This document shows positions 61,201 through 64,000 of a stretch of DNA of 64,000 bases, piece after piece (within the stretch, counting starts at the first letter, position 1; each line of letters begins with the position of its first letter). The notes beneath the pieces were generated by a model. It saw only the letters and a program-made list of their open reading frames with translations. It was not told the DNA's origin and did no database searches. The position numbers were made by a program, and so were the translations under genes. Source of the stretch: Stichopus chloronotus. Lineage: Eukaryota; Echinodermata; Holothuroidea; Aspidochirotida; Stichopodidae. Location: assembly GCA_021234535.1 (NCBI GenBank), contig CM037843.1, forward strand, positions 39,805,200-39,869,199. The letters are read 5' to 3'.

Positions 61201-61880
61201 CAGTGGTCAAAAGAGCTTAATGTAGGCATGCTGTTTCTTGAAGGATAAGGTGTTTGAATTTCCAAATTGGTATGTACATGATGTAATGTGTTTTTCATGA
61301 ATATTGGCAAGGGATTACAAAGTCATTTGACTTTTTTTTTTTTTAGTATACTGGTATGTAAGTACTCAGCTTAATGTTTTTAGTCCAGGAGAAAGACAAA
61401 AGACTGTTTTTTCAATATTTGTCATGAGTATAGCCATATGATAAGATGATAAGATGCAAAGGTGAGTTTTAATTTCGAATGCAGGACACATGCTACAAAA
61501 TTTAATTGGCATTATTTGTTAACTAAAAATGTTTGGTAAAAATTTTGGCAAGTTAGTCAATTTCTGCTCGTAATTATCAAAGGCTTTTCGTGTAAATGGC
61601 TCATTTGAAAAACGAGTGCAGAAGAAAGTATGCGTAATAGTAAGTCTAACTATAATGACTCTGCAATCCTTCTTTTCTATTAAACCTATTGCAGTGTCTG
61701 CTTGCCAATTGCCAAGAAATTTCAACAGTGACATGAATATGCAATATATGCCACCTTTGGGACTGCTTTCAATTAAACAAACTGATCCTGAAATGTATGC
61801 GTCTCAACCCTCCCATTGGCACGGTCTTGAAGACAAGTTTAAGAGATGGCAATCAGTCTAAGGCCTTCCTTTTGTTACTT
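61200..61880. other. No firm gene; possible extra exon at 61694-61861
   Basis: After a good acceptor (TTTTCTATTAAACCTATTGC then AG) a plus frame reads SACQLPRNFNSDMNMQYMPP ... HWHGLEDKFKRWQSV and stops at 61861. No donor in phase precedes the stop. The frame is the same as that of the next exon (61887), separated only by the stop. I leave it unassigned. Confidence 0.2.
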
Positions 61881-61886
61881 TCGCAG

Positions 61887-62039
61887 GGGAGGTATCTGCA
61901 CCAGATCTCACTTTCACCGTATCGGTCTCGAAAATAATACCTGTCGGCAAGGAGAAGATACAAACTCCATTTGTCCTCATTCTTCATTTTGTTTGTCCTC
62001 CAAGCTTCCGTAGAAACATTCCCGACCAGTCCCTGAACG
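61887..62039 (+). CDS. Exon J, beta-rich, downstream gene or FANCB-like gene continuation
   Basis: Acceptor CTTTTGTTACTTTCGCAG and donor GTAAAA, phase 1 to 1, 50 whole codons. It reads EVSAPDLTFTVSVSKIIPVG, KEKIQTPFVLILHFVCPPSF, RRNIPDQSLN. The alternation of hydrophobic residues fits a beta-sandwich strand set. It splices in phase with exon K. The phase-1 entry matches the weak donor near the end of exon I (8.5 kb upstream), so it may be a later part of the same protein. The opposite strand is also open (61853-62092) but lacks a matching splice acceptor. Confidence 0.55.
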
Positions 62040-62044
62040 GTAAA

Positions 62045-63800
62045 ACAATCAACCATGTTCACATTTTCGCGTCCAACTATCCTATCAAACATACTGTACA
62101 GTAGTTGTCTGACAAACAGCCTGAGTTGGATGCCTGCAGATACATATAGTGCTGTAAACGCTTATCTTCCGTCTATTGCTTTTTTGAATATTTCTTATGT
62201 CTTCTCTTGACCTGCTCATCAGGCTAATTAAATCAAATGGAAAAGTAAAAATGGAGAAATGATTTTCGTTTACCAATTATGTGACTTTGCAGTTTGTCCA
62301 GGTCTCCTTGATTGGTGCACCCATTCTTTCATTCGCAGATTTGTGATGTAAAGATATAGCTGGGTGCTGCAACATATTTAAATGGGCAGAAGAAAAAAAA
62401 GTTTTCACCGTTTTTGCAGCCCTTACAGCTGGGATGTGAGTCCCTCATTGCAAATGCAGTAAGACCATGTCTGTGGATGATAAATTACGTTTGATGTTAC
62501 TACTGGGATGTCGGAATAAATTTGATATTTTTGTATGTGTTCCACAATTTTGTTGAGAAAATATAAAAAGCCTCACATAGTTTTAATTGCTGCCATTTTG
62601 CTTAATGCTTTGGTTGAAAATACCACAAGAAGTAGTAAGGATGAAAGTTGTCATGGCAACCAGTCGTAAGAGAAGAACTCGCTTTTTTAAGCTCCATCTT
62701 TGTTCTTCTTTCTTTGCCATCTATTTTATTTCTTGCCAATAAGTAGTCAGGGAAGAACTTTTAAAACTGATACTTTCCTTGTACATAATCATATACCAGA
62801 GGATAGCACCTCCTGTGCAAACATTTCTTAAAATCAATATATGATATGCAAATAGTTTCACATGACACAAGATGAAATAGTACACCAAGTGTATGCAATA
62901 TGTTCCTTTTTTAAATAACTAAAAAATCAGTGTGTGAATACAGTTAAACTTTTCTTTTTATGTGTAAATAAATTTCTCTGCTTTGGATACAACTGAAAAC
63001 ATTTCATTTGAAGGTAGTTGAATGTGAATAAGCATGGATAACATCATACTGACTGATAAAAAAATAAAAATAACATTGGACACCTACTGAAGGCCTTTTT
63101 TCAGTCCAGAACTTTCATTTAACATATGTGTGCATATTTGCAAAGTGTACGCATATATCTCATCATGACAGGTGTACTATCGTGAGAGTTGTATGTCGGC
63201 TTCCATAAATAGCCTAGTGATGCAACTGTGACCATCCAAGCCTGTAAAGAAGGAATATTACCACTCTTTCAATGTAGCACCAGAGGTCGTATATGAATCA
63301 AAAGAAAAAACTTTTGTCTTGTTTTGTTGAAATTCATGTTCCGTAGGTCAGAACCTCTGTGAACAAAGATAGTCAGTGCCTTTGAGATTGCAGTAAACAG
63401 GACAAAGAAAACACTTGTCAGCAAATCGAACTCCTCCCATCCTAAGATTTCTAGTTCTATCTTTTCTCTCCTTTCTTATTAATCACTGACAATCCGGAGT
63501 CCCCTTAATTGTCACTAACGTTTGTAACTTTAGCAATTTATGTTTGTTGCAAGCATGTAACAGTGTTTATCTGGGTCAGTGCAAACATTATATTGTTGAG
63601 GCGAGGTGGAGGGGGGGGGGGTGAATTGATCATGACTGCTTTAACATGAATTTTGGTAGGTCAAAAATGTTACCATTGTGACTCAAGTCCTCAGATTGTT
63701 TCTGCACAAGTACTTGAACTCAGGACTTGATGGAGTCAAGTGATTTCCCTTCTGGTTTCCATTCAAAGTGGACCAGCATCAAGGTTTTATTGACTTTTTT
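62045..63800. other. Intron between exons J and K
   Basis: A 1.76 kb AT-rich interval with a poly-G run at 63611-63621 and no supported exon. Confidence 0.45.
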
Positions 63801-63803
63801 CAG

Positions 63804-63943
63804 ATACCTCCTCTAACTTGCTGAAGAGTTTTATTCATCATCTTGAGTACAATGCAACCACCTTGCAGAGCCATGTCACTCAGCTAGTCTCATCAGCAGC
63901 TGCTGAGGTGGCGCACCCACAAGGACGTTCTAAGAAAAGAGAG
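63804..63943 (+). CDS. Exon K, helical, gene continues beyond the window
   Basis: Acceptor TATTGACTTTTTTCAG and donor GTATGG, phase 1 to 0. The junction with exon J makes Asp. The sequence DTSSNLLKSFIHHLEYNATT, LQSHVTQLVSSAAAEVAHPQ, GRSKKRE is a likely helix followed by a basic tail. The strong splice sites and lack of a stop mean the gene runs past the right edge. The family is unrecognised on its own. If it belongs with exons A-I it would be the helical region after the second sandwich of a FANCB-like protein. Confidence 0.6.
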
Positions 63944-64000
63944 GTATGGACCCAGATTAACATGGAGACAGTTGATTATTGTTCATATTGAAATATAAGG
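63944..64000 (+). other. Start of an intron, cut by the window edge
   Basis: Follows the GTATGG donor of exon K; nothing else is visible. Confidence 0.5.

Noticed and set aside
61519..61734. Minus frame resembling the start of an IS30-type integrase domain (NWQADTAIG)
   Set aside because: The resemblance is short, catalytic context is missing, the frame stops before the expected acidic residues, and the plus strand has equally plausible exon signals. Chance is more likely.
61853..62092. Minus frame opposite exon J (CRYLPCESNK...)
   Set aside because: The plus-strand reading has an excellent acceptor, a donor, and phase agreement with exon K; the minus reading has none of these.

Overview
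This window looks like nuclear DNA from a marine invertebrate deuterostome, most probably an echinoderm; a sea cucumber or close relative is a guess. It is AT-rich by eye, with no operon-like ORF packing. Almost every long open frame is unsupported, coding sequence sits in short exons with GT/AG splice sites, and repeats are abundant. The phylum call rests on an eclosion-hormone-type neuropeptide precursor with an echinoderm-like prepropeptide layout, frequent TAGGCCTA words, and DNA transposon-like and Penelope-like relics. It is inference, not proof.

Layout. 1-32.7 kb is gene-poor. It holds an inverted pair of a short repeat (8.8-9.2 kb), copy 1 of a tandem-unit repeat (12.2-12.9 kb), two hairpin elements (11.67 and 14.78 kb) and a tRNA-derived SINE-like sequence beside a long (TA)n tract (29.63-29.84 kb). 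At 32.76-33.12 kb lies the last coding exon of an eclosion-hormone-type peptide precursor. 33.5-43 kb is again non-coding, with copy 2 of the tandem-unit repeat (39.2-40.57 kb). A CpG-rich patch with a strong splice-donor sequence at 43.33-43.45 kb may be the promoter/first exon of the gene that follows.

45.18-53.34 kb (+ strand) holds nine short open segments. Their AG/GT borders and reading phases all fit together into one 318-codon reading frame. The product looks like the middle of a Fanconi anaemia core-complex protein B (FANCB)-like protein: the end of a beta-propeller, a helical segment, then a beta-sandwich. This assignment is tentative. Two more phase-compatible exons at 61.89-62.04 and 63.80-63.94 kb belong either to the same gene or to a neighbour running off the right edge. 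Between them are a decayed Penelope-like element (55.38-55.83 kb), a 15-bp minisatellite (60.06-60.53 kb) and copy 3 of the tandem-unit repeat in reverse orientation (60.59-61.2 kb).

The two genes have no visible functional link. One encodes a secreted neuropeptide and the other a probable nuclear DNA-repair scaffold. No CRISPR array, rRNA gene or intact tRNA gene was seen.
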